Positions 47,670 through 58,440 of a stretch of DNA of 64,000 nucleotides are shown piece by piece. The stretch is from Eonycteris spelaea (lineage: Eukaryota; Chordata; Mammalia; Chiroptera; Pteropodidae). The position numbers and the translations under genes were made by a program. The notes beneath the pieces were generated by a model, which did not search any database, was not told the DNA's origin, and was given only the letters and a program-made list of their open reading frames with translations. The DNA is taken from NCBI GenBank assembly GCA_003508835.1, contig PUFA01000285.1:620001-684000 (forward strand), given 5' to 3'. Numbering within the stretch: position 1 is the first letter of the stretch; each line of letters opens with the position of its first letter.

Positions 47670-48600
47670 GATTTTTAAAAAATCAGCTTTATTGCAGTTC
47701 AGTATACGTGTAATAGAATGTACACAATTTAAGCGTACAGTTGATGCAGGACAGGGCAAATCCCCCAAATGGGGGCTTAAGTCCTATGTCAAGAGAGAAG
47801 GCCCTTGACTGAGCGCAGGAAAGAATTCAAGCTCATGCCAGAGTTAGAGTCAAAAAAAAGTTTATTAGAGAAGGAATAACTCTTCATAGACAGAGTGTGG
47901 TCTCCTCTCAGAGACAGAATGAGAAAGCCCCGAGTGTTCGAGTCATTCAGTTTATATGTGGTTCTTAGTTTCTATGAATTACTGTTTCCCAATTTTCCTT
48001 TGAAGGTATAGGTTGCAACATTAAAGGCATGTTAGTAATCTCAGCTTTTGTTCGGTAGGTTCCCTGTGTTCTGGCCATAGGGAATGAATTTTTGGGTTTA
48101 TTTTGTGTAGGATACAGTTTGAAGACTTTGTTTTCCCATGGTATACAGCTTTAATGGTGTGGTAATCCCAGAAGGAATCTTTCTTTGTTACTAGGTTCCT
48201 CATTGTCGAGCCGTAGGGCTGATCAGCACATTTGTACATTCTGAATACAACCTGGTTTAATATTTAGTCAATTTGAGTAGTTCTCATGCCTCTTCCCTGT
48301 ATCACAGTTTGATGAGTCTTGACAAATATAAATGCCCCCTAAACCACCATCCTGATCATGATATAGAACATTTCCTTCCCCAGAATATTCTTTCATGGCT
48401 CTTCCAGATCAATCTCCGCATCTCCACTGTAGCACCCAGCCCCAAACCACTGCCATGATTTCTGTCAGTGTGAGTGGGTTCTGCCTATTACAGAACTTCA
48501 TGTAAATGGAGCTAGACAGAAGGCACTCTTCTGTGTATGGATCCTGTGTCCCATTGTACTACTTACTGAGTAGCATTCCATCATGCAGGTGGTCCATGCA
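47670..48600 (-). mobile_element. L1 3' fragment, antisense, split by the solo LTR
   Basis: The left part (47670-47741) and right part (48305-48600) together form a typical antisense old L1 3' region: T-rich end, then the tracts usually read as aagcgtacagttt / gatgagtcttgacaaat, then the stretch with gtaaatggagct near 48502. It has no coding capacity left. It is continuous once the LTR is removed. Confidence 0.75.
47742..48304 (-). mobile_element. Solo LTR of a class-I (gamma-type) endogenous retrovirus
   Basis: 563-bp sequence beginning TGATGCAGG and ending TGTATCA, flanked by the 4-bp direct repeat CAGT at 47738-47741 and 48305-48308. Removing the LTR and one CAGT rejoins the interrupted L1 cleanly. 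A 4-bp duplication and TG..CA ends are typical of gammaretrovirus-like ERV1 elements. A polyadenylation signal reads AATAAAC on the minus strand at 47860-47866, giving minus orientation. No internal viral genes are present, so it is a solo LTR left by recombination. The family name is not assigned. Confidence 0.82.
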
Positions 48601-50580
48601 CTGTGCATCCTTTCAGCAGGTGGTGGGTTTCTGAGAGGCACAGCCATCAGTGAGAGCACAGAACACAGCTTGCTCCCACTTCTACCTCATTTTACAGCTG
48701 GGCATACTGCTCCAGAGAGCAAAACTGGCTTCAAGCAAGGAGGAAGAATAGGCAGGTTGGGCATGGCAGCAGGGCTTTGGACTCTCCCCAATACTGGGCT
48801 TGTGGGAGGGTCACAGGCTCCTCAAGTATAAGGAGATGATACCTTATGTAATTTTTAAGCCTTAGGTGTCCTTTAGAAAGCCTTATCTCATCAACTGGGA
48901 GGGAAAAAAAAATCAATGAACTTTAATGCTGTATCTTAAAATCACATACTAGAAACAAGGTGTGCCAAAGACACTGGGCTAATAAGGAGGATGGAAAGTG
49001 GGGCCTGTTTGCATCCAAGGAGCACTGGATTAGGAGCCCACGGTGTTGTCCTGCCGCTTCTCCTATTGCCTGACTCTACCAGGCACTGCACTTCTGAGGG
49101 GCCTGTCTTCTCATATGTAAGTGGAGCTAACACTACCTTCCCTCAGACTGTTTTGAGGGTTCAGTGAGCTCAAGTAAAAGCACTTTTGAAATTGTCAGGT
49201 CCTGTGTCAATGATTACTGTGCTTTATGTTGTTAGTGTCTTGGTGCCCTGGGCTTCTTGGACAGTCACTGATCCTTGCTCTTTTCCGTGAAGCTCCCTCT
49301 GCCTGGACATCCTGTCCACACTTGCTAGTGAGTCTATTGAAGATTTCCTTTGCTGTGCAAAAACTTTTTAGTTTGAAGCAGTCCCACTGGTTTATTTTTG
49401 CTTTTGGTGTCAGATCCAAAAAAGTTGTCGTCAGGTTGACCGGCTATGTTTCATTCTTTTGCATGTGGCTGACCAGTTTCCCCAACACCATTTATTGAGG
49501 ACTGTCCTTTTCCCATTGTATATTCTTGACTCCTTTATTGTAAATTAATTAACTATATATGTTTAGATTATTTCTGGGTTCTCTATTCTGTTCCATTGAT
49601 CTGTCTGTTTTTATACCAATACTGTACTGTTTAGATTACTATGGCTTTGTAATTTAGTTTGAAACCAGGGAGTATGATGTCTTCAGCTTTGTTCTTCTTT
49701 TTTAAGATTTCTTTGGCTATTCGAAGTCTTTTCTGATTCCATATGAATTTTAGAATTGCTCTATTTCTGTGAAAAATGCCGTTGTAATTTTAATCAAGAT
49801 TTCATTGAATCTACAGATTGCTTTGGGTAATATAGATTTTAACAATATTCTTCTAATCCACAAGCATGGAATATCTTTCAATTTATTTGTGTTTTCTTTA
49901 ATTTCCTTCATCAGTTTCTTATAGTTTTCAGTGTGCAAGTCTTTCACTTCCTTCATCAAGTTTATTTTTAGGTATTTTATTCTTTTTAATGCAATTGTAA
50001 ATGGGATTGTTTTCTTCATTTCTCTTTCTGATAGTTCGTTATTAGTATATAGGAATGCAACAGATTTTGTATATTGATTTTTATCCTGCAAGTTTACTGA
50101 ATTTGTTTATTCAAACAGTTTTTTTGGTGGAGTCTTTAGGATTTCTATATGTAATATCATCTGCAAGTAGTGAGTTTTACTTCTTCCTTTCTGATTAGGA
50201 TGGCTTTTATTTCTTTTTCTTGCTTAATTGCCCTGGCTGGGATTTCCAATACTATGTTGAATAAATGTAAAGAGAGTGGGCATCCTTGTCTTGTTCCTGA
50301 TCTTAGAGGAAAAGCTTTCAACTTTTTACCATTGAGTATGATATTAGTTGTAGATTTGTCACATATGGCCTAAATTATGTTGTGGTACATTCTCTCTATA
50401 CCCACTTTGTTGAGATTTTTAATCATAAATGGATGTTGAATTTTGTCAAATGCTTTTTCTAAATACACAGAGATGATTATGTGATTTTATCCCTAATTTT
50501 GTTAATGTGCTATGTCACATCAATCAGTTTGCATCCCTGGGATAAATCCCACTTGATTATGGTTTTATGCATTGGATTAT

Positions 50581-50735
50581 TAAAATTATTTTTATTGAGG
50601 TATAATTGACATATAACATCATATTAATTTCCAATGTACAACTAATGATTCAGTATTTGTATATATTGTGAAATGATCACCACAGTAAGTCCTGGTTAAC
50701 ATTTGTCACCACACATTGTTATAGAATTTTTTCCT
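50581..50735 (-). mobile_element. L1 3' end nested in older L1, first piece
   Basis: Starts attatttttattgaggtata, then tgacatataacatc and gtgaaatgatcaccaca, which is a recognisable antisense L1 3' UTR end of the L1MA type. It sits between the two halves of the older L1. Confidence 0.7.
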
Positions 50736-50851
50736 TTCTATTTATTTATTTGTTTGTTTGTTTTGTTTAGAATTTATTTATTTATTTTTTGTGGTGACAT
50801 CAGTTAACAAAATCCAATAAGTTTCAGCTGTATACTTTAACAGTTAGGCAT

Positions 50852-50885
<34 letters not shown>

Positions 50886-51355
50886 ATATTAACACTGTGT
50901 GTTCACCTCTCATAGTTAGGTTTCTTTCTGTCACCACATATTTGACCCAGAATTTTGATGAAAACTCTTTAAGATTTATTCTCTTTGTAACATTCAAATA
51001 TGCAGTACAGTTTTATTAATTTTAGTCACCATGTGTGCATTACATCCCCAAGACTGACTTATTTCATAACTGGAAGTTTGTGCCTTTTGACCCCTTTACC
51101 CATTTGTGCCTATTCCCCACCTCCTGCCTCTGGCAACCTCCAATCTGTTCTCTGTGTCTGTGAGCTTGTTGTTTTTAGGTTCCACATATAAGTGAAATCA
51201 TACAATGTTTGTCCTTCTCTGACTTATTTTGCTTAGCGTAATGCGTTCAATTTCCATCCACGTTGTCTCTAATGACAAAATTCATTCTTTTTATGGCTGA
51301 ACCATTTTCCATTGTATATGTATGTGTGTGTACACATGCACATACACACCACCAT
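50736..51355 (-). mobile_element. L1 3' end nested in older L1, second piece
   Basis: Another antisense L1 3' end: ttttgtggtgacatcagtta near 50787, an AT microsatellite, then aagtgaaatcatacaatg and the region near 51300 with tggctgaaccattttcc. It directly follows the previous L1 end, so three L1 events are layered here. Exact borders are uncertain. Confidence 0.68.
50851..50890. repeat. (TA)n microsatellite
   Basis: About 38 bases of alternating T and A with one break, inside a nested L1 3' end. Confidence 0.95.
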
Positions 51356-52254
51356 TTTCTTTAATGTATTGTTTGAATTTGGTTTGCTAATATTTTGTTA
51401 AGGATTTTTGCATCTGTGTTCATCAGGGATATTGGCTTGTAATTTTTCTTTCTTCGTGGCATCTTTATTTGATTTTGGTATTGGGATAATGCTTCAGAAT
51501 TAGTTTGGAAGTGTTCCCTTTTGGAAGAGTTTGAGAAGGATTGGTGTTATTCTTTAAAAGTCTGGTAGAATTTATAAGTGAAGTTATCTGATCCTGGACT
51601 TTTGTTTATTGGGAGGTTTTTGATTATTTATTCAGGTCTTCTTACAAGTAATCAATATGTTCACATTTTTTATTGCTCCATGATTCAGTCTTGGTAGGTA
51701 GTATGTTTCTAGGAATTTATCCATTTCTTCTAGATTATCAATTTGTTGGCATATAATAGTTCATAGTAGTCTCTTATGGTCCTTTGTATTTCTGTGGTAT
51801 CAGTTGTAACGTCTTCCTGTTATTTCTGATTTTATTTACTTGAGTCCTTTTATTTTCTTGGTGAGTCTAGCTAAAGATTTGTCAAATTTGTTTGTCATTT
51901 GAAAAAACAATTCTTAGTTTCACTCATCTTTTCTATTGTCTTTTTGTTTTCTATTTCATTTATTTCTTCTCTGATCTTTGTTATTTCCTTCCTTCTGCTA
52001 ACCTTAGACTTTGTTTGTTCTTCTTTTCTAGTTCCTTGAGGTGTAAAGTTAGGTTGTTTGAGATTTTTCTTGTTTCTTGAGATAAGCCTGTGAGCTCGTT
52101 GAACTTCTCTCTTAAAACTGCTTTTGCTACTTACCAGAAATTTTGGTATGTTGTACTTCTAGTTTCCTTTGTCTCAAGGTGTTTTTGATTTCTTTTTTTG
52201 ACTTCTTCTTTGACCCATTTGTTGTTCAGTACTTGACTATCTTTTCTGATGGGC

Positions 52255-52615
52255 AGTCATTCTGAAAGGGCTTCTCTTTACTCCTTGATTCAGTTGCTTT
52301 GGAGGGGGCTGTGTCTTCCAGGAGACCTCTAGAAGGAACCTTGCATAGGCCACACAATATATCCTGCAGTTTGACCACCCCAGATACTCTCCTGATTTAA
52401 GCAAATCTGCATGGCCAATTTGGCCCTGAAGGACAGGCATACAGAGGGGAACTCAACTCCATGTTTATCTTGGTAAACTCTGACCTCCTTTAGGGCACAC
52501 CTGGCAATTTATTTTTGGAGCCTCGGCTACATTTGATGCTATGCCAAGCACATTTCAGTAGGCCCTGTAAGGAAATTGGCTGAGTTGGGTTGAATCCTAC
52601 AGGGCAAAACAGAGT
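52255..52615. other. Unassigned segment between two L1 pieces
   Basis: About 360 bases between an antisense L1 and a sense L1, more G+C-rich than either. A minus-strand frame of 67 codons covers part of it but resembles nothing I know. It may be part of an unrecognised retroelement or pre-insertion intron. Confidence 0.4.
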
Positions 52616-52619
52616 GACC

Positions 52620-53597
52620 TATCAAAATAGATTTGTTCATCAAAGGACATTATAAAGGGGAAAGACTACCCACAGAATGGGAAAAAATATTTGTACATCA
52701 TTTATCTGATAAAGATCTAGTATTCAGAATATATAAAGAACTCAGAGCTCAAGGGAAAAAAAACAATTAATTCACTTTAAAAGTGGGCAAAGGACTGAAC
52801 AGACTTTTCTCCAAAGAAGATATACAAATGGCCAATAGGTATACGAAAAGATGTTCAGTGTTGTCATTCCTTAGTAGGGAAATGCAAACCAAAGTTATAA
52901 TGACTTGCCATATCACACCCACTAGAATGGCTACAATTTTTTAAATGGAAAATAACAAATGTTGACAAGTACGTGGGAAATTGGAACCCTTGTACACTGC
53001 TGATGGGAATGTAAAATGGTACAGCCACTGTAGAAAATAATTTGGCAATTTCTCAATAAGTTAAAATAGATTTACCATGTGACCCAGCAATGACACTCCT
53101 AGATGTACACTCAAGAGAAATGAAAACACGTATTCACACAAAAACTTGTACATGAATGTTAGTGGCAGCACTATCTGTAATAGCAAAAAGGTGGAAAACA
53201 GCCAAACGTCAACTGCTGAATGGATAGACAAAATGTAGTATTTACTACAACGGAATGTTGTTCAGTCATAAAGAGGAATAAAGTACTGATACCTGGTACA
53301 AACATGGATGAACCTCAAAAACATGTTAAGTGAAAGAAACCTGACCCAAAAGGTCACCTATTGTGTGATTTTGTTTATGTGAAACTTCCAGAATAAGCAA
53401 ATTAGTAGAGACAGAAAGTAGATTGGTGGCTGCCAGGGGCTAGGGAGAGGGATGAGGAAGGTGGGGGTGGGGGAGATGGGGGAGAATGGGGAGGGTTTCT
53501 ATATGTTGTGATGGAAACGTTCTGGAATTAGACCATAGTGATGGTTGCACAACTAAACATTACTTTGAATTTTATCTCAAAATTAAAAAAAAAAAAA
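52620..53597 (+). mobile_element. L1 3' end, sense orientation, with poly(A)
   Basis: Sense L1 ORF2 end plus 3' UTR. Landmarks are aggacattataaaggggaaa, gaagatatacaaatggccaa, agcagcactatctgtaatag and gattggtggctgccaggggc, ending in an A run at 53584-53597. One of the few L1 pieces in the same orientation as PEMT. No functional frame. Confidence 0.86.
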
Positions 53598-55081
53598 GTG
53601 GCCATGAGGAGTATGAAGTCTGTGGCCCTGGGCCCCAGGGTGCCACCTGTAGGCCAATGAGTGCTACATTCACAACCCCCGGAGCCCTCACCCCTTCTTC
53701 TCTGAGTGAGGGCTGAGCTATCATCTGTAGGGTCAGCGCAGGCCACCTGCCTGCCTGGAGCTGAACAAAGGTCTTGTTTACCTGCTGGGAGAATTGGGCA
53801 CTAGTACTAAGAGCAGAGATTTGATTGAGGGGAAGGCCCGGGAGCCACCTCACTCACCTCTCCTTTCCCATAAACTTCAGCCCATACCCGCCTCCTCTCA
53901 GCCTCCTCCCAGGAAATCTGAGGAAAAGTCTGGGAGCTGCCTCTGGGGCCAAATTATTGGTGGACTGGGAGCTGCTAATCTCTCTCTCCAATGATTAATT
54001 TCTGGGAAAAGGGTCCACTTGGGAAGCTAAGCTGGGCAGCAGGCAACAGGTGGAATCATTGATGAGGCCGTGATAGAGATAGATGGCTCCCGGATCCAGT
54101 TCTCTGAAGCATCCCAGAAATGCAGAGCGCTGGATGGCACTTTTAAGATTCTCCATATTGTGAATATATTCACATTCAGGGTCCCAGTGGAGGCTTGCTC
54201 ACATAATTAGAGCACAGCCACCTTGACTCCCAGTTGTCTCCTCTCCATCCCACTGTGCGTATTTGCCTATTTGCGCCCCGCCCTCCCCTGCCCCCCACCT
54301 CCTATCCTGTTCATTCACATCGTGTGTGGTGCATGTGGCAGTGACCTTGTTACAGGGCAGTTGGGACTGGAGTTGGAGCAAGCAAAACAGAAATGGCATT
54401 GTTCACTTTGCTCTACTGTTAGCTGTTGAAGATTGACTGTAGATGTGACTGGTTTTAAAAAATAAAATAAAAATTGAAAGCTTGGAAATCTGTGCCTCTG
54501 GGGAGCTGGGGAAGCAGGGTGAGGGTCCTAATCACCCCTTCTCAACCTTACTTACCCTGGTTGAAGGACACTGTGAAACACCCCTCAGGCTGGGCTGTAG
54601 GCACTGGGCCTGTGCTACCTGCTTGTCTGTCCTCAGGCTTCCTTTGGCAGCTCCTCTTGTCTATTTCAGTGGCTCCTTTTCCTCTGTCTTCTTTGTGTCT
54701 GCTGTGGGCATTTGGAATTGTGTGTGATGAGCTCTAGACTTGGAGGAAGGCCTATGCTGGCACAGGGCATCTCCTGGGCTGCTAGGTCTCTTTCTGATTC
54801 TTGGGGTGTTCAAGTTATGCTTGGTGGACGAGCTTGCTTCCAGCAGGACAGTGTGGTGTCCACCCAGACAGGGCTGAGGATGTGTGGAAATCCCTGCAGA
54901 GCTGAACTGAGATCCACTGTGGCAGGTGCTTTCATGTCATTCTCCTCCTCGGAATCAGAGTCTCAGGGCCTTGGAGCTCAGAGGCCTGCTCTACCTCCAC
55001 CCTTACCCCAGGATTCTCTCAACACACATCTCATTTTGCTTTCTTCTCCCTCGCCCCCATCCACCCCCAATCCTTATTTAG
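53598..55081. other. Unique intron before the second exon
   Basis: Repeat-free. 53945-54190 contains ccaaattattggtgg, tccaatgattaatttctg and a dyad ttgtgaatatattcacattc, and may be conserved. The strong pyrimidine tract of the exon acceptor begins near 55031. Confidence 0.55.
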
Positions 55082-55197
55082 GTTGCAAGATGGGAACAGA
55101 AAACTCGCAAGCTCAGCCGGGCCTTCGGCTCCCCTTACCTGGCCTGCTACGTGCTGGGAGGGGCCATCCTGCTCCTGAATGTTCTACGCTCACACTG
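55082..55197 (+). CDS. PEMT: PEMT coding exon, second membrane segment
   Basis: Next coding exon of PEMT, 116 bases: 38 full codons plus two bases (TG) of a split codon, so it starts in phase 0 and ends in phase 2. The acceptor AG is at 55080-55081 after a strong pyrimidine tract from about 55031, and the donor GTAAGC starts at 55198. The translation begins [19 protein letters not shown], then [19 protein letters not shown]. In short-isoform numbering this is residues 32-69. It has a basic linker (R34 to R44) followed by a hydrophobic helix of about 18 residues, as expected for the second membrane segment. The split codon fits the Cys that follows SH in human PEMT. Compared with human from memory, the helix has V-L-G-G-A where human has S-L-S-V-T. 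The catalytic GXG and EE motifs lie in later exons that are not in the window. Confidence 0.96.
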
Positions 55198-55854
55198 GTA
55201 AGCGTGCCCAGGGGCAGAACACCTGAGGTTCAGGGGAGGCCATACTGGGGGTATTGGGGTCCATCAAGACGTGGGAGTGTTCTGTTTGAATGCACAGAGA
55301 ATTCTACTCTCCAAGGCCTCATGCCACAGCAAGACACCCTTCCTTTTCTGGGCTATTAAACTCCTATCAGCTGAGGAGTCCTCTTGACCTTGGGAAGGGA
55401 CAGTGCCACCTGCCTGGATTCCAGGCACAGAGGACAAGACCTGGATGGCTGCCAAGCTTGTATCCAGGCCTCCGGTGTATAGATTTTATGTTCCTGCCAG
55501 AAGTTCCCAGGCAGGAGCAGGTGCCTCTTTCAGGAAGCAGGGCTTCCTGCTATCAAAGAAAGAGGCCAGGTTGGGTGAACTTGTACTAGATGATAAAGTA
55601 CTACCTGTGGCATATGAGAACAAATGCTGTCCAGACTCAGGGTGGGTGCCCTGGAATGGGGTGAGGCCGTGAAGAGGAAGAGTGGGATCAAGTGGCCAAC
55701 CCAGCATGGCCTGTTCCTGAGCCCAGTTCTTACTCTCTGAGGTTCCATGAGAACCATTGCAGTGACACACTAGCTCACGGACTGAACGTTGCCTGGGCAG
55801 TGCTTTAAAAAGTGAGAAATGGTACATGAGGCTTCCAGTCTTCCCATATGGGAG

Positions 55855-55894
55855 CCATCACTGGGGGCCAAGTCCCATCACTGGGGGCCAAGTC
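55855..55894. repeat. Tandem duplication, 2 x 20 bp
   Basis: The 20-mer ccatcactgggggccaagtc occurs twice in direct succession (55855-55874, 55875-55894) with no difference. A recent slippage or small duplication in intron, 660 bases after the second PEMT exon. Confidence 0.95.
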
Positions 55895-56384
55895 GTAGCT
55901 GCTTGTTGCCGAAGGCCCCATCTTGCCCCTGCAGCCATGGAGGTGAGGTGAAACATCCTGCCGTGGTAAGTGGGCCTCTGTAAATGCCAAGGGCAAGTCC
56001 ATGATTGTTGGCTGGGCCCCTCATACTGCTCTCACATTCACACTCACACCTGAAAGATGCATGCTTCAGTCTTCCTCTCCATGTCTGGGCCACCTGTATA
56101 GTACATGCTCACTATCTTCCCACTGTCAAGGCAGTGTGTCGGGAAGGGCGCTGCTAGGGCCAGCCTTCCTCTCTGAATTTTTAACTCCTGGCCTGTACTT
56201 TTTGGCCTTTTATTCTGCCTGTCATCTCTTTACTTCTTTGCTCCAGGCCAAGATAGGTATCTCAAGAATCTTGGTGGGGCCTATGGCACCAGCTACGAAT
56301 ATGCTGCTATGAATATGCTGGACAAGAAAGGTCTTATTCACCAAACAAAGGGGCAAGGGACTTGGCTCTCATGCCCCAGGGAAT

Positions 56385-56504
56385 GTTTTCACATTTGTAG
56401 TCTCCGGGCAGAGTCCCATGGTACAGATGAAAAGGTGAGGCTTGAAAAGAACCAATGAGGTGTTAGAGGTTTTATGGCTCATAGGAACAGAAAGTCTAGA
56501 GGGA
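56385..56504 (-). mobile_element. MIR fragment next to the inverted-repeat arm
   Basis: tcccatggtacagatgaaaa, ggtgaggcttgaaaagaac, and gttagaggttttatggctc fit a diverged reverse MIR whose end may run into the left 85-bp arm. Confidence 0.5.
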
Positions 56505-56589
56505 GCCAGATATGGGAGGGAGAAGGGGTGGGTCCTGAAGTGTGAACTCCAGGTTGTGCCGCTGGACTGAGTAGGAAGATCAGGACACA
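56505..56589 (+). repeat. Exact 85-bp inverted repeat, left arm
   Basis: Begins GCCAGATATGGGAGGG and ends GATCAGGACACA. Its reverse complement occurs without a single mismatch at 57263-57347. Its left flank reads as a diverged reverse MIR running up to it, and its gtgtgaactccagg part fits the expected MIR end, suggesting this arm is the original. Confidence 0.93.
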
Positions 56590-57262
56590 CATGGCCACCC
56601 CTGCCATATGGAGTGGCCCCCTTACAACGGAGGGTTGCCCTGGTCTGCCATCGGCAAGGTAGGAGTCTGAGCCTAAGGCTGGGAGCCCAGGTCTCCTCTG
56701 GCAAGATGGTGGAGAGCCTGCTTCTCTGCAAGGCCTGCCTCAGGGCCACCCCTCTGGACCCCAGGCACACACTCCCAGGGCCAGGAGGGAGGGGCGGTCC
56801 CCATAGGAGTGTTGAGGCTAGGAAAGGGCAGACGGCTGGAGAGAGCTTGCACTCTTGCCCCAGCGTGTGTTGGTACTACCCGTCAGTGCTTACGCACAAC
56901 CAAGAGAGGGCTTGTGCCCCACAGCTGTCAGCCTAAAGTCAGCAGACTGTGTCAGGGTCTGCACCCTGAGTCACCACCATCACCAAGCACGCATGATGGT
57001 AGTCACGATACTTCCTACCTGCAGCACCCCATAGTCACGACAGCACTTCACGGGTGGGTATTTGAGCCCACTCATCAGATTGGGCAAAGCTGATGAGTAG
57101 TTGAGCCTGGAAGCAAACCAGGCTGACACACCATGCTGGCCTTCCCAGGGAACTTCTCTCTGTCTCAGTGCCGAGTTCTGGTTTCCCTGCCCATCTCTAG
57201 CTCAGTAATGCAGCCTCCCGCTTCCTACTTGAACAGCTAGAAACCCAGGAGACATCCTTGAT

Positions 57263-57347
57263 TGTGTCCTGATCTTCCTACTCAGTCCAGCGGCACAACC
57301 TGGAGTTCACACTTCAGGACCCACCCCTTCTCCCTCCCATATCTGGC
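57263..57347 (-). repeat. Exact 85-bp inverted repeat, right arm
   Basis: Reverse complement of 56505-56589, 85 of 85 bases as read. It begins TGTGTCCTGATC and ends ATATCTGGC. It lies in L2-like sequence (aaacccaggagacatccttg just before it), suggesting this arm was inserted. No target duplication or poly(A) is seen. Confidence 0.93.
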
Positions 57348-57800
57348 CATGCAGAAATGTCCTTACTCCATACAGCCTCACAGGGATCTTGTTAGAGTGA
57401 GAATCAAACCGAGTCATTGCTGCCTGACACCCCAACCCCTGGCTTCCCACTGCAGTAAAAATAACACCCAGATTCCTCACCCGGCCTGGCCAATTCAACT
57501 TTGACCACCTTTCCAAATTCCTATGACAGGGCCTCTGCCCCAGCTCCCCCTCCTGCATTTCTCAGGTCCTGCTTCTTCTCTTGAGTTAGCTCTCAGTGTC
57601 CACAGTGTCACCTGGGAGCCCTTCTGACCACATCCTGAGTACAGAAGCCCCATTGTGATGGCCAGCCTCTGCAGAGTCCTTAGCACCCATGCTCAGTTCT
57701 TTGTATTAGCAGACTTATTAGCTTCAGGAGGGTCAGGACCTTGTCTGTCTTGTAAGCCATGTTGTTCCCAGGGATGCATATTACACCTGGCTCAGCAGTG
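57348..57800 (+). mobile_element. L2 3' region
   Basis: ccttactccatacagcctca, ctggcttcccactgcagtaa, and later ggtcaggaccttgtctgtct and gtgatcagtgagtacttagg follow L2 order. The tract probably starts before the right 85-bp inverted-repeat arm. Confidence 0.68.
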
Positions 57801-58440
57801 ATCAGTGAGTACTTAGGCTAAATGCAGAGTGGACTGAGCCGGCACTGGGAGCCCTCCTAACCCCTGACCTTGGAGAAAGGTCACAGGATGGCTGGGAGGC
57901 TCCAACATGGTTTTTAAAAACAGTTTAAAAAGTGCTCTAGACCTATAAATAAGTCACTTGTTCCTTACCCTGCCCTTCTCTCCTCAGGCCTTGCCCCATC
58001 TATTGTCACAGTGCCAGGGTTACTGCAGATCTGACTCTTCCATGGAGAAGGGGCTGCCAGGGGTGCTGGGAAGAGAGGGCCCTGCTCCAGACAGGCTTGT
58101 ATCTGTCCTACCCACTGCAGCCTTCCGGCCTCAGTGTCCTCAGGAGAAGCCCCTCTTGAAAGGGCTGGCACAGGTGGGCACTGGGTGTGGCCCTTACTGC
58201 CTGGTCTTCTGGCGGCAGGCGCTCAGCCTCGAGAAGCTGAGGACCTTCAGGCCCTGGATGATAACAGGCTTGAGTTAGGCAGACAGGGGAGTGTGGCAGG
58301 CCCTCGGCCTTCTGCAGATGTCCTTTCTCCTTACCGATGATAGGTCAGGTGTTTAAACACGATCCACTTGAGAGGAATAGTGCTCAAGGTCACATGTACC
58401 CTCTTTCCTTCTGCCTGGCCCACACGTTTGCACTGGGTTA

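Larger units (their letters stand above)
49290..52250 (-). mobile_element. L1 ORF2 region, antisense, with nested L1 ends
   Basis: Antisense L1 sequence at 49290-50580 resumes at about 51355 and runs to 52250. Minus-strand reading of 50091-49750 gives ORF2-like [20 protein letters not shown] followed by [15 protein letters not shown]. After 51355 the reverse-transcriptase region continues (tgttcatcagggatattgg). Stops and gaps throughout. The break at 50581-51355 is filled by other L1 3' ends. Confidence 0.85.
6393..55081 (+). other. PEMT: PEMT large internal intron, 48.7 kb
   Basis: Phase-0 intron between the two PEMT exons, 48,689 bases, GTAAGT at the 5' end and TTTAG at the 3' end. The first 27 kb is poor in L1 and the last 20 kb is L1-rich. 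Most L1 fragments are antisense to PEMT, the orientation usually tolerated best in introns because sense L1 polyadenylation signals can truncate transcripts. Contents are listed as separate entries. Confidence 0.93.

Noticed and set aside
54712..55359. 215-codon open frame on the + strand overlapping the second PEMT exon
   Set aside because: It is in a different frame from the PEMT exon (offset 1), its translation shows no family resemblance, and the splice sites and homology clearly support the 55082-55197 exon instead.
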